A stretch of DNA of 32,489 bases, taken from assembly GCF_001949145.1 (NCBI RefSeq), contig NW_019091509.1:413493-445981 (forward strand). The letters run 5' to 3'. A program made the position numbers and the translations under genes. Origin of the DNA: Acanthaster planci (taxonomy: Eukaryota > Echinodermata > Asteroidea > Valvatida > Acanthasteridae). Below the pieces are notes generated by a model, which saw only the letters and a list, made by a program, of their open reading frames with translations, did no database searches and had not been told where the DNA came from. Shown in pieces: positions 17,744-29,087 of this stretch; position 1 is the stretch's first letter; the number at the start of each line of letters is the position of its first letter.

Positions 17744-19340
17744 GTGAGTGCTAGTTCCTTTGCCATTGCAAATTTTTTCTGAATGCCTTTCTGAATTGCT
17801 TCCCCCCCCATCACATGCCTGTATTTGTGACAGACCTTGCACTGTTTTTTTTTTGTTTATGAAACTGGAACTCATGTATATTGTCCTCAAAGGGAACCAA
17901 GGCTTTTTTTTATTAAAGCACAAAGTACATGTACCTAACAAATATTTTTCATAAGGATGAACTTACTTGAAACATGTTGTCTACTTTCAGTTGATAAGAA
18001 AGTTATGTTATGATCATGCATGACTGATCAGGTATGATGTGAATTGGCAATGTCGGGCTGTGTTTAAGACAGATGCTTTGCAGTGTAACATGCTTTGTAA
18101 CCCCTTCACAAGGGAGATCTAATTGACAGTTCTTTTTTTCCATATCTTCTCACATTTATACACAGGATTAAACACAGTCTTACCATGAAAATCTCCATTG
18201 TTCTTCAACATATCCCCTGTTTCTCTAGCAGAGAATTTGTTCTTTGCAGTACTAGGTGTGGTGTATCCTATCATTGCTTTTGCAACCAGATATTGAGTTT
18301 ATATCAATATAGTTTTTACTGGACAAATTCTATTACAATCTCTCCCTAGTATTTTGAAGTACTTTTGCAAAACTTGATAACTGGAGTCAGCAAAGCTATA
18401 GAGTGAACTGTGAAAACATTTTGTACACACCAGATAGCTTATCACTGTACAGAGTGGGCTATCTGCATCACAGTGACAGCTTTGATATACTGCAACCCTA
18501 TCTGGGCATCCTCTTTTTCATCATCAAGTCTATTCTGGCCTCGGAGAATAACAGATACCCCCATCCAAATAGATAACCAGCAAAAGACATTGATATGGGT
18601 TTACAGATTTATTCTTTGATAACTGTGCGTAAGAGTGGTAAACTGTATAAAATAAGCAATCAAAGGATACATCAAATTACAATGTTGTAAAAAGGTACCA
18701 CATGTTCAATGTTACAATGACATTCAGTAAGAAATGACCTGGCTTGCTTAATATGACAACTTGAAATGAGAAAGATCTAATTTTCAACGACGTGCGTATC
18801 AAAGGCAGAATTACAAGCAAGGTGGAAAAGACTGTTCTCTTGCAATGTGTAAAAACGAACAAGAAGTACACCAGTATAGTCTGATGTACAAATGCTTGTA
18901 TAAAGAGAAGGACAAGTGATTTATGACCAAGGTGTATTTCAAACTACATGTAAGTAGACCGTCCCTATGCAGGAAATTTACAGAAGGGCCCGAAGGCAAA
19001 ATTTACCTCCTTGTGCACAAACAATAATTAAGGTTAAAGTTTCTAGCTCTAAGTCTTAGATTCCAACAATCAAAAATTCAATGTACAATGAAAAGTGCAC
19101 AGTATATGGGTACATACATTATATGAGTACAAGCTGAGTAAACACGAACATGGCTGCCCCCAGTGATATTAGAAATGACACACTCATAATTACCGGTACC
19201 ATTTCAACATTGTTTAAATCAAAAATGAAGTTTAATTAGCAAAATATAAAGGAAATTCACTGGCAATCATCAAAAATGCACCCTCAGTAAAACTGCAAAA
19301 TATTTCCCCCAAAATTGGGAAATAAACAACTGTTTTAGAC
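17744..19340. other. Intron or intergenic sequence, one doubtful LINE trace
   Basis: Mostly featureless AT-rich DNA. At 18475-18540 (+) the words LIYCNPIWASSFSSSSLF and a few residues later RRI resemble the end of CR1/L2-type reverse transcriptases (YCNxxWAS...LQKRxIR), but the match is only about 20 residues long and isolated. I do not count it as a feature by itself. Confidence 0.35.
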
Positions 19341-20690
19341 TGAAAAACCCACCTGTCCGGATCGGCTGCTGTCTGGCGCTCAAACTTGGCAAATTCTGGA
19401 AGCTCTCTTCATACTTAAGGGCTGCACAAAGAGGGGACACTGACAAATGAAACTGCGGTCAGCACATAGTCAAAGCACAGTGGATCTTTTGCGCACTCCC
19501 TTGCACCCATTGTGAAAAACCGTTGGTATCACAAGAAGTATCAAGGCAGGAAATCACATACTACAGTAACTCAGTGTGTACATTCGATCCGTTTCTACTG
19601 TTGACCGCAGGAGATATTAACCTATACCCTACACCAAGCAATGAAAATAGATACGAGAATCCTTTGAACATTTCTACGTCATCATCCACTTCAACAACAT
19701 GTCTGTCTCAGCAGCAACTTTGTTGAACTGAACTTTAGAGGTTTCGACATTTTTAATAACCACCCACAAAGCTCAGTATGAGCTTCAACACAGTCACTGG
19801 GATTAAACAGAATGCCCAAAACACGTAGAGGCTGTAAAGCCGGAAAATGGAGACATTATCCGAATCAAATAACCCCCCCAATCTGACTTACCTCATGAGA
19901 GTCACATGCAACCATTGAATTCTGAGTTTGTACTTTGGAATGCTTGGTCCTTTAGACCTGAAAGGCCTATAATATGTGATCTTGTCATTTCCTATCAAGT
20001 TGACATTTTGTCCATTGCTGACAGGGGACGATCGAGATAACCAATCGCTGATTTTTTTGGGGGGTCCACTTCACCATCCCAACAAGTGCACCGTATTCCT
20101 CATATAAACAGACAAGGTGGTGGAGTCGGCATGTGCAGACAAAAATCATTCGGTGTGCATCAAAATGACCATGGACAGTGGGACACCGTTGACTTTATTG
20201 ATCTGCTTACAACAGCTAAATGCTCAACACCCTTACGTCCGATACTGGTCTACGGGCCACAAAAAAAAAAACAAAACACTGAGTGGGCAGTTGAAATTTC
20301 CTTTATTTGTGACAGATTTTTCGACCCTTTCAGAACATCTTGTTTTGAACCACATTTTCTGTTAATTGCTGTTTTATTTTTCAACTTCCACGTTGACAAC
20401 TAGTTTGATTGTCAAGCATTTGCGTTTCTGAACTTACTGATTTATTTGACCTGAAGCAATATCCTTGTTCACACACATCATTTGGGACATGCATTGGACG
20501 TAATGCTCTCCAAAACATGAGATGAACTTATCTGTAATAATACAGCTACGTGTACCTAGTACCTGCCCTCAGGCCATGCTCATGTCACATGTTTGGTAAT
20601 CTTGGCAGACCAGGCAGTGTAAAAATGAACATCAAGATGTGCAAAATATGTGACATTGAAATTTCGTCAAGACATTCTTGAGTTGGTACT
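19341..20690 (+). mobile_element. CR1-like LINE, 5' half, decayed
   Basis: CR1-group LINEs encode an APE-type endonuclease followed by a reverse transcriptase. On the + strand, after a leader with a 2A-like motif, the endonuclease begins at about 19926: EFVLWNAWSFRPERPIICDL (pattern LLWNxRSxxxK...I), then QVDILSIAD, and in a shifted frame GDDRDN. HINRQGGGVGM (about 20101-20136) matches the RGGGVG motif. ILVYGPQKKK (about 20240) matches the IYRPPxSKKN segment. After it come FFNFHVDN (about 20378-20401; usually GDFNFHVD), then KQYPCSHTSFGTCIG and LPSGHAHVTCLV (usually SDHALV), the end of the domain. No RT was found downstream, so the copy is 3' truncated or broken. At least five frameshifts are present. 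No polyA or target duplication was found. Confidence 0.8.
19595..19636 (+). other. 2A-like ribosome-skipping motif, degenerate
   Basis: LLLTAGDINLYPTP in a 67-codon open frame (19523-19726) resembles the 2A consensus D-V/I-E-x-N-P-G-P, preceded by the usual Leu-rich run. Asp, Ile and the two prolines are kept; Glu, Asn and Gly are replaced by Asn, Tyr and Thr. 2A-like motifs are known at the N terminus of CR1-group LINEs in sea urchins and other invertebrates. The changed residues predict no skipping activity. Confidence 0.6.
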
Positions 20691-21460
20691 CCATGCATCC
20701 ACTTTTATATCCAGCACGATATGTGGCAATGGGGCCCCCCCAATGTGATGCACAAGCCATATACCCTCAGGCTATTGTGCCTCTGCATACCCCCATCCCC
20801 CCAGATATCTAAAAGGAATTCCAAAGATTCCGTCAACACAAAGAAGACACAATTGAGGGGGTCCTGGTTGCCACATATCGTGCATAAAATGTCCAATTTG
20901 GCTAATTGTCAATTATGTAACTGTGCACATCGAACAAACATACCCCACTTCTTTGTTGTACAATCACATGTTGTCCAAATGCACCTTGATAAACACATGA
21001 GCTGTGGAAAGTCAAGAAAGTCAAATCCGTAGAAAGTAAGACACTGCTCATTACAGGAAATGTTCTGCAGTGTGAGTTGTTATAATGGCGTAGCACAACC
21101 CTTAAAGATACAAATATGTGATTCTTTTATAAATGTTTTGGCTTTGACATTAACACCCAAGAATTTACAAGGAAAAATTGCATAATACAAGAAGGAAATT
21201 GATGAATCAAGTAGATGGAATGTGCTGTTAACTGCTAACAAATAGTCAATAGTGTTTGTAAGAAAAAGCAAGGCAAATGTTTGGCTTTATCTTGAAATTC
21301 TTATAACACATTCAAGTCTGCTAACTTACATCTCAAAAGTTACTACATGACAGAAGACTAAAAGAAGAGGAGTAAAAGTCTTACCAGCACTTGTGTTGTT
21401 AAACCCAAGTGAACACACACACTTTTGACAGGTCTTATAATTAGGAGAGACTTAATGGAT
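20691..21460. other. No recognised feature
   Basis: Between the LINE and the BEL/Pao relic. Open frames at 20705-21032 are without known motifs. No long terminal repeat could be identified next to the Pao end. Confidence 0.4.
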
Positions 21461-21479
21461 TAGGTCTGTTGAAAGATTA

Positions 21480-22085
21480 TGCCTGATAATCCCAACAGCA
21501 AGACCACCTTGTGGATAGGCTGATCAAAGGTAGATTGAATTGTCTGAAGCTTGACCTTCCAGATGTGACCATCGAAACCGGAGCATGTATCTCTGACGCG
21601 CCAGTTGCAACTGGCATTGTTGTGTTGTTTTCGTTGATCATCATGACGATGTTGCCCCGTTGTAGATTCTTCTGCAGCCTCATCCATTTCTTTCTCTCCT
21701 GTGGTGTTGACTTGTGCTCAGTTCTCCATTATGACCAAAACTGGTTCGCGAGGTACTGCATTCTATGCCATCTGTGTCTGCAGTAAATGTTTTGCTGGAT
21801 GAAGACTCCTGGTGGAGGCAGCTCTGCCTTTCCTTTCAACATCAAGAGTTGACTTGGTGTAAGCCATTCTGGGACATCTAGTGCTCTTGTGTCAACATAT
21901 GTGAGAGGTCGACTGTTTACAACTGCCAATTGTGCCTCAGTTATGAGGGTCCTCAACAGCATATCGTCCAACTGTTGCGTATGTTGCCGCAATAAGGCTG
22001 TTCAGGCATTCCTGATTGAATGAATCATCTGTTCCCAGGCCCCTACCATATGACTGGTGCTGAGAACATTTATGTTGAACACACA
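21480..22085 (-). pseudogene. BEL/Pao integrase C-terminal part
   Basis: Retroviral-type integrases insert the DNA copy into the genome. On the - strand from about 22075 the reading is STSHMVGAWEQMIHSIRNA, then LDDMLLRTLITEAQLAVVNS followed by RPLTYV. The Glu in AWEQ is at the position of the third DDE acid. LTPSQLLMLKGKAELPPPGV (about 21860) and HRMQYLANQFW follow, then RKKWMRLQKNLQRGNIVMM and PIHKVVLLLGL near the end. These are the marks of the BEL/Pao integrase tail (a region often called DUF5641). The HHCC finger and first two catalytic acids are not visible; sequence between 22086 and 23150 does not match. One stop and one frame change are seen here. Confidence 0.85.
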
Positions 22086-23199
22086 CAACTGTCTTTTCAG
22101 AGCTCTTGAGAAATCATCAGTTGGTTCATCTCAGTAAGAGCAAAGATCAAAAGTATTTTTCCCGTTCTGACCCGAGTGAACGCGAGGAACGGGCCCACTG
22201 TTGTAAATCCCCCAGTACTCCCGCATTCGCTTGGGCCCCATTCAGAACGTGGGATCACGCCCGAAACTGCATAACAATAGCTGGAAGAAACGATCACGCT
22301 TGATGCCCTCCAGACAGCAGTATAATTGGGCTAGATCTGTATGGCCAGTTAACAATTGGAAATGGGGACCATGCATTTAGTATCTGATGAAAAGAATCAC
22401 CGGCCTCATGCACGCCAGGAAGTTTTGGAAAATAGTAAAGATTACATTTTGTTTTTTTGTCATCTCTTGCAGAGGATGTGTACCTACATGTAGTGAATGT
22501 GCAACAAATTGAGAGGTCTCTGAAGGCAGAGTTACATGTGCATTTATAATAAAACTTGTTCTCGAAAGAACTTTTTTTTTTGGATTAACTAAGGTTGAGG
22601 GAAATTGTTCAGTGTCGCTGACTTGGAAAGGAATCACTATTTTCATTTCTTGTTTTTTACTTGAGACTAGACTTGGAAAAATGACCTTGGACTTGACTTG
22701 AAAGAACATGATTTGTGATTTGCCGTAACTAATTTGATTTTGGTATAAACGTTTGCTAAAATTAACAAACACACCTTTTGGTGTCTGGACATAGTTGGAA
22801 AGAACCCACATTTAACGCCGGCCCTTTTTAATTGCGATTGTGAACGCAAGCTGCCAGAGAGACATGTCCATTTTGTGGCCATGCCGGCGCGGGCGAACCT
22901 CATATGCTGCAATTGGAGGCCCAGGCGTGTGTACACTTGGACGTTGTAGCATTCGTTTTTCAACACAACGATTATTCTTTATACACCATACGTGCATGTG
23001 ATCTCTAAGCATAACTGAAACACCTTTATTAAGCAGCTGGAAAGGAACTACATGTACAACCCCATGTAGCGGATGTTTTCAGTCAATGATCCTTGATCTT
23101 CTTTAGGTAACACCGACACAATGCCATGGCTCATTAAAGACAAAACAGTTGGAGAAATAATAATCTTTCAATCTTGCTGGGGTAGTGCTGAGTTTCAAC
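22086..23199. other. Interruption inside the BEL/Pao relic
   Basis: About 1.1 kb replaces the first part of the integrase. It includes a GC-richer piece (22155-22270), an AT-rich open frame (22377-22811, - strand) with no recognisable protein, and a GACTTGGACTTGACTTG-like run near 22670-22700. It is probably an inserted repeat plus decayed integrase sequence. The ends are not defined. Confidence 0.45.
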
Positions 23200-24570
23200 T
23201 TGCACTTTGAATGAAGATGCCCTCTTCAGCTCAGGATCATTTGGACTGAGCTCCATACACTCAGTATCAGGAGGAGGGGTTTTTCCTTCTCAGAGGAAAC
23301 CTGAAACCCTTCCACCAGAGTTTACTGTTGATGTGACACTCGGCAGAAAGGCCTTGGGGTGTGACATCAGTTTGGTTGATTTCAGTGTACCCAATCTTTA
23401 GGAGTGGTGTGATCTCGGATATTCTGTATGTGGTTGGCAGCAAAAATGTGAAATCTCTTGCTGTCATTTGCAATATACCCCAGCACCACTCTGCTGTCAG
23501 TGTAGAAGAATTGAGTTACGCTGCTGTACTCAAGTTGTCCCATGAAAAATGCACTGACTTTCACCGAGATGACAGCCACTTTGAGCTCCAATCAAGGGAT
23601 GGTAATTGACTTTGACAAGGTTACTTGAGACTTTGTCATGACCAGGTATGTGGTAATTCTTCCTTTCTCTATCAGCTACAAGTAGCTACACTGACTGTAG
23701 TCTTTGCTCCTGGCATCTGAAAAGTTAGGTAGTTCTGCAGACTTGAGGACATCAAAGGTGGCAAGCTTGCAACATGGTTAAAGTTTCATCCATGCCAAAT
23801 ACTGGATGTCACTCCTCCTCTTCTCCCACTCTGCTCTGATTTCTTCAGGGATTGGGTCATCCCATGCATACCCATCACGACACAAGGTTTGGAAAATGCA
23901 TTTTCCAACCAGCAACACCGGCGCTACTAGACCAAAAAGTGTCAAATATGGAACTGACGCAAGACATGATTCTACAAATAGTGGGTGGTCTATCATCGGG
24001 CTATTGTCACTACACACACAGGGTATGCTCAATAGGAATACTATCAGAGACTACATCGACATTTTGGACATCCTTAGCACGTTCAGCAGGAGGTGCAGCA
24101 TTCAGAACCATCTTATCATTGGAGATGTATTTATGAAGGCGGAATCCATTCTGCTGACAAAGCTGTCCGCTGTTTTTGATCAACTTCAGGTCTTCTTCGG
24201 TGGTTGAGACTGACTTGAGTCCACCATTAACGTAGAAGTCCTTTCGAATGAAATTGGCAGCTGTTGTCCCACAACTGTCTTCATGCATATCGCCAGCACA
24301 CTTCATCGCAAAATCTGCACATGCCGGGGAAGAAGTCGCACCAAACAAGTGCACTGTTATCCCGTATTCATTTGGCAGCTGGTTCATGTCACCCCCCGAC
24401 CACAACAAATATCTCAAGTAGTTTTGGTCTTCCATGTTGACACCAATGTGGTGGAACATTGCTTTGATGTCACAGGTGAAGGCAATGCAGTCCTTTTAAA
24501 ACCAGCATACATTGCTAACAAGACTGTTGGTCATGTCAGGTCTCTTGAAGGCAAATGAGTACATGTCTCT
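23200..24570 (-). pseudogene. BEL/Pao reverse transcriptase and RNase H, dead
   Basis: On the - strand the RT starts near 24570 with PDMTNSLVSNV, and motif A is AFTCDIKAMFHHIGV (its Asp is kept). Then come YLRYLLWSGGD, VHLFGATSSPACADFAMK, and DFYVNGGLKSV at the active-site box. BEL/Pao RTs have YVDD there, so both catalytic aspartates have become Asn-Gly. The linker reads FGLVAPVLLVGKCIFQTLCR and AWDDPIPEEIRAEW (about 23930-23820), followed by TIPRLELKVAVISVKVSAFF, FYTDSRVVLGYIAND and IRDHTTPKDWVH of the RNase H-like region (about 23610-23385). GLSAECHINSKLWWKG then leads to the linker before integrase. At least four frame changes and several stops occur. The lost YVDD box, rather than only the frameshifts, shows long decay. 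Confidence 0.9.
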
Positions 24571-24878
24571 TGCACTGGTCTAACCTGGCTGTGATTGCTC
24601 ATCTTCTGCAGTCAGCTTGCAGAACTCTAAGTACAGCTTAACCTTCTTTTGATAATTCATCATGCACTAAATAGCTGTGATCCTGCACATTTCATTAGTC
24701 TAGATATCTGTTGCATTTTTTAATTTAGTTCACGATACAGCCGTTCAGAGCTACAATGTTTCTGATCTTTGTGATACTTCATCTCCTTTTGATGTCAGTT
24801 TTATTTCTTGTCAGCTCTGACTCTTCATCTCTGTCATCTTACGTAAAGTTTTTACTGTGGCTGTTGCAGATGGTATTT
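24571..24878. other. No recognised feature
   Basis: Short AT-rich stretch. The more upstream parts of BEL/Pao (protease, Gag) and any terminal repeat were not found here. Confidence 0.45.
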
Positions 24879-25294
24879 AATAAGCCATTTGCAAGATAAA
24901 TTTGAATACAATCTGGTACACTGTTATCTTATTGTACATAAACGTAACAATTTGAATTACTGGAGGAAAGACACTGTTACTATACCTCATTATTCAAGGC
25001 AAGCTTTTGCATAGCCACCACCATCTCTGGAATGGACTGGTTCCTTTGTGCCCTTCTTACCCATTGAGAACAGTGTATTGTTGCAAGGCATCTCTTATGT
25101 AACTAAGGGGGCTTACCAGTAAGGCCTTATCATTCTTCCGTGTAAAGTCCGCTTTTTTAACAAGTCTGTCATTGCTAAGAGGCCGGTAATGTTTGCGAAC
25201 TGCATGCTCGTGCGCACTTGAGCGCGCAAGGAGTTAATGAGCTGGCCCGGCCAGGCACTATTGTTGCAAAGAAACTACGTCATGAGACACAGAG

Positions 25295-25464
25295 ACATTT
25301 ACATACTGTGTTCTTTCCGCGGACTGGACGATGTTGGAAAACGTGATCGACCAAAAATACATTTACATATTGCGTTTTTTCCACAGACAAGATGATGTTG
25401 GAATAAAATGATTGACTCAGAAAAATATTCACATATTAGATTCTTTCCACTGATTTAAACGTGT
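25295..25464. repeat. Degenerate tandem repeat, unit about 64-68 bp
   Basis: ACATTTACATACTGTGTTCTTTCC...GATGTTGGAA recurs from 25359 as ACATTTACATATTGCG...GATGTTGGAA, and again, shortened, from about 25427 (ATTCACATATTAG.TTCTTTCC). About 2.6 units in total. It lies just inside the left arm of the long inverted repeat and ends where the inner inverted repeat begins. Confidence 0.75.
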
Positions 25465-25465
25465 T

Positions 25466-27530
25466 GTGTGAAAAGATGATGGTACTTTCCCATTCAGTGA
25501 CACTTCGTCTCTGGTGACTTGCAATAACTCCTGGTTAGAGTATGGGAAATATGGCCTTTTAATGTCAGAGAGTGGATTATGAGTGGACATAAGAACATGA
25601 CCAGTTATTTGGTTTATTTGTCGGTTGACTGGTGGTGTAAGTAGAGGACTGTTTTTCAAATCCTCTTGATAGCAAGAGCATGGTTTTGCCCCTTGTATGG
25701 GACTCGTCAGTTGCTATGGGGGTGATTCTGGAAACGGAATCGTACGAACTCGCCTGTGGTTCAAGATTAAATTTGTGAGCCAAGAGTGGTCATATACTTG
25801 TGTTGTAGTGGGGCAGCCATATGGTTTAGCGGGAGTGGAAACGAGGTTGGAACCTTTCCCGAAAGCGATCTTTTCAGTGTTTGTTAGTGTCACTTTGGAT
25901 AGGTTGGGTATGAAGGTTTCAAAAGAATTGCTCCGCTAACAGGTTTATCCGGCTGGATTTAGTGGTCTTGGCCTTAGTTCAGTATGTTGTGGAGAAACAG
26001 TTCTATTTCCGTTGACTGTGCTTTCTCTTCCTTTATTTATATAGTTTTCTTTTGGCCATTACTTTGACTCTGGATTGGTAGTAATAAAGGAGTATCATTC
26101 AGGGTATATGGTTGTATTCCTCAATTCAATATGTGTGAAGCAAAGTATGGGGAATACTTTTGGGATTGTGGTTATGTTTATTTAAGATAGCAGTGGCTAG
26201 AAATATGCTCCTTTTGAGATGTGGGGTTCTTGAAAAAGACCGTTTGGTTGGAAGAGACTTATCTTAGTACGGGTGCTTCCTCTTCACTCCTGGTTGGGTC
26301 TTTGGCCGGGTGACAGAGTCAAACAAGGTTTGGGCTGTTGTGTAGTTGTTGCTTGGCGAGAAACAGTGCCATTCGATTTTGGATTTTTTTCCACCGTTCA
26401 AGAAAGGAGCTCTGGAATTTGAGCAAATGGTGTGGCCAAGGTGGAGGTACCCTGATGTAGGCCTACATGTAGATGTAGTCTGGTGGTGTTTAGTCTCAAT
26501 TGCCTTTGACAGAGAGTATGTTTTGGTCCGGTGATGTGAGTTTTGACAGAAACAAGTCTTTTGACTTTGTCTGTCAGACACCTAACCCGTTGAAACTGTG
26601 TGTTAGTTAGGCGGTGTGGTTGCAGGACTCGTTCTTCGTTGGTTGATGGTTGTTCGGGGGACTGCAAGTCCAGAAGAAGGGAATTGTCACACCAGAGGTG
26701 TCTGGGGCTTGTTTTTGTTCGCAGAAGATGTCCAAATCAGAGCTGGGCGTTGCTGACGGTGGTGCTCGACGGCTGGCCTGGATCTTGTTCTTGCCCGGTG
26801 ACTTGCTGAGTTTAGACATATGGTCTGAACTGTTGTGGGACACCTAGATTGGGTGTTTATAACGTGTTGTTCTCGTAACGTGGCAGAGGGTGCACTGGAG
26901 TGTGGCAAAGGAACTGTGCGTTGTGATTGGTCAGTGCATTGTCCAATGGGCGCACTGATGTGCCATTTTTGAATCCCATTTTCTTCGGCCAGTATATGTG
27001 TTTCTTTTCGGGTTGGATTTGAGTAAAAAATGGTCAGAAATTGTACTCCCGGGAAAGGTTTTGTTTTGGTTTGGTTTATGTTTTTTAATGTGAAAAACGT
27101 ATTCAAATCAAAGGCAATTTGGGGATTGTGGTTGTTTTTCGCTGAAATGTTGGTGTTTCCCAGATAAGGTAGCATGTTAGTTTTATATCCGGTGTGAGCA
27201 GTTTTGTCCTTGTAGGTTACCCGATTCGAGTTATGTATACCCAAAATGTGGTTGGTTAGTGTGGGCGATTATATTTTCTGAATGCGAAAATAGGGTGGAA
27301 TTCTGAATAACGTGCATTATGAATGTGTTTAGCAAGCAAGGTATTTTCAGGTTGCTTCCCTCTCTGCCAACTGTACACCGAGTGCGACTACATGTTCTTA
27401 TGTCCACTCATAATCCAACTCTAGGACAAAAAAAGGCCAGATTTCCCATACTCCAACCAGGAGTTATTGCAAGTCATCAGAGACAAAGCGAAGTGTTACT
27501 GAATGGGAAGGTACCGTCATCTTTTCACAC
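25466..27530. repeat. Nested inverted repeat, arms of about 135 bp
   Basis: 25466-25599 and 27391-27530 are reverse complements with moderate divergence: GTGTGAAAAGATGATGGTAC against GTACCGTCATCTTTTCACAC, and TATGAGTGGACATAAGAACATG against CATGTTCTTATGTCCACTCATA. Open frames across both arms share the peptide words LMSTHNP and LNGKVPSSFHT, which come from the repeat and not from a gene. The pair is inside the 24879-29272 structure. Confidence 0.8.
25620..27390. other. Region with strong G+T strand bias
   Basis: Between the inner inverted arms the + strand is rich in G and T and poor in C, judged by eye. On the - strand the shortage of T removes stop codons, so several long open frames result (185, 105, 89 and 78 codons). 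They show Thr/Pro/Gln/Asn/His-rich sequences with no family resemblance. They should not be read as genes. Confidence 0.55.
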
Positions 27531-29087
27531 TGCAGTTTTGACTTCAAGAAGCAGTATCTGCTGCACATTTTGTGAAGTGGGTGTTTAGTAGAAAATTTGC
27601 AGCATAAATTCGGCACTAACTTATGATTAAAAAAATCACATTCACATTTGCACTGATTTTCGAGGGTTAGCAAATGTTGAACATGTTTGCTTCCTGGCGA
27701 ATTTTATAGCAGCAAATGCTTTATGGCATCATTATCATTGTGAACCTGGCATTAAAGGAACCTGTATTACAGTCCATTGTTCTACCTTTACGTGAATTTT
27801 GAGTTGTACTTCACGCAAATGCGATACAAAGTAAACTAACTTCACATATCCAAAACCTGCGGCGCAAAATTGTGCACTTATTGAGCACATGAGTAAATCA
27901 CCTGAATGCTAATGGTTTACAAACATACGTAATGCATGTCGAAGTACAAGGTGCGTCCTGGTTGGTCAGTCATGCTCACTTGACTGCGACACTTCCATTT
28001 TCTTCAAGGAGAGGTATAAAACCTTATTTCTATTTAAACAACATCGACAAAGCTTATAATGAATAAAATATTGTTAATAACTTTGCACAGAAAGTAATTA
28101 TTACGATATGCAAACAAAACTTTTTTATTTCACACATTTGTATTCATTAAAAATCAAATTCATAAAACAATAAATGATCCCTTTTGGGTGAATATATTCA
28201 ATTGGGCACTGCACAGTTCTACAAATCAGCGTTTCGATGGCGGAGAATTACAGGTAACAGTTTGGAATAACACAACACAAAATTAAACGCAGATTTGTAA
28301 AATAAATTTCTGACAAATAAACAAGACTCTATCACATTCATTGCAAATCCTTTTTTTTCACAGACATGCATAAAAACGCAACTATCACTTAAGCTTAAAG
28401 CACAGGTGCATGGCCCTGCTCATGAATAAAATTATCTTCAAGTAAGAAGGATCATGTTTACACTGTGCATAGTGCAATCATGTCCAGGGCGGACTAGTCA
28501 TGGCTGTGATGCACTGATGCAGGGGCACTAGGCCCACATGCCTCGAGTAGTCCGTACTGTGGAGAAAGAGACAAGGTAGTGGTCGCTTGCGACTGTTAAG
28601 TTGTTCAGTGTGTTTGAACCGACTAGCCAAGCTCACTGTGTGCTGACTTTACATGCAGGGTGCATCGCCATTTTGTGGCTGCTCTGAATAGGCGATCGCG
28701 AGTGCATATTGTGCACATGTAACACGGCACTGCATGCTCTACATTAGTTGTGGGCACGTTTAATTCGACTAGTCGCACGGGTCTACTATCATCACTGAAC
28801 CATCCAATCATTAACGTCAGGAGTTCCAAATTCAGATTATAGCATAAAAGCTGACTCTCCATTGTGTGTACTGGACTCTCCAGTACACACAGGTCTGTGA
28901 ATCAGCCGTTCCGATCGCGGACATTCCAGTTGACATTGATATTTAACTGACCTGACCTCAATTTGCTTAGGGCGTTCTGAACACAGAGTGAATGGAATAT
29001 TCACGCTTGCAGATCAACATACACCGTTCTTGCCGTGTACGGTTGTCGTTAAGTGCTGTTTTGTTTAAAAAAAGTTCGCGGACTCAG
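27531..29087. other. Interior of the long inverted-repeat structure
   Basis: No protein family recognised. A TATA-like AGGTATAAAACC is at about 28012-28023, without a gene after it. A 79-codon - strand frame at 28623-28862 includes a CxxC and a later HxxxxxH but does not match a known zinc finger. One strong hairpin lies at 28863-28891. Confidence 0.4.
28863..28891. repeat. 13-bp perfect hairpin with 3-nt loop
   Basis: TGTGTGTACTGGA, CTC, TCCAGTACACACA. All 13 bases pair. There is no T run after it. It sits near the right arm of the long inverted repeat, where a stable cruciform may mark an element boundary. Confidence 0.8.

Noticed and set aside
18410-18619. LINE RT end (LIYCNPIWASSF...)
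   Set aside because: Match is only about 20 residues, with no further RT motifs upstream; too weak to list as a gene fragment.
22377-22811. 144-codon - strand frame inside the BEL/Pao relic
   Set aside because: No similarity to integrase or any other family by eye; likely fortuitous in AT-rich inserted sequence.
23806-24558. + strand frames of 133, 94 and 91 codons
   Set aside because: They are on the opposite strand of the recognised BEL/Pao RT and have no motifs.
26264-27244. Chain of long - strand open frames (up to 185 codons)
   Set aside because: The - strand is poor in T, which removes stop codons. The products are low-complexity Thr/Pro/Gln/Asn-rich sequences without a family pattern, and frames overlap.
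28012-28023. TATA-box-like AGGTATAAAACC
   Set aside because: No coding exon, initiator or conserved element follows. Such words are expected by chance in AT-rich DNA.
28623-28862. C2H2-type zinc-finger protein fragment (- strand)
   Set aside because: CxxC and a later HxxxxxH occur once, with wrong spacing and no conserved hydrophobic residues.
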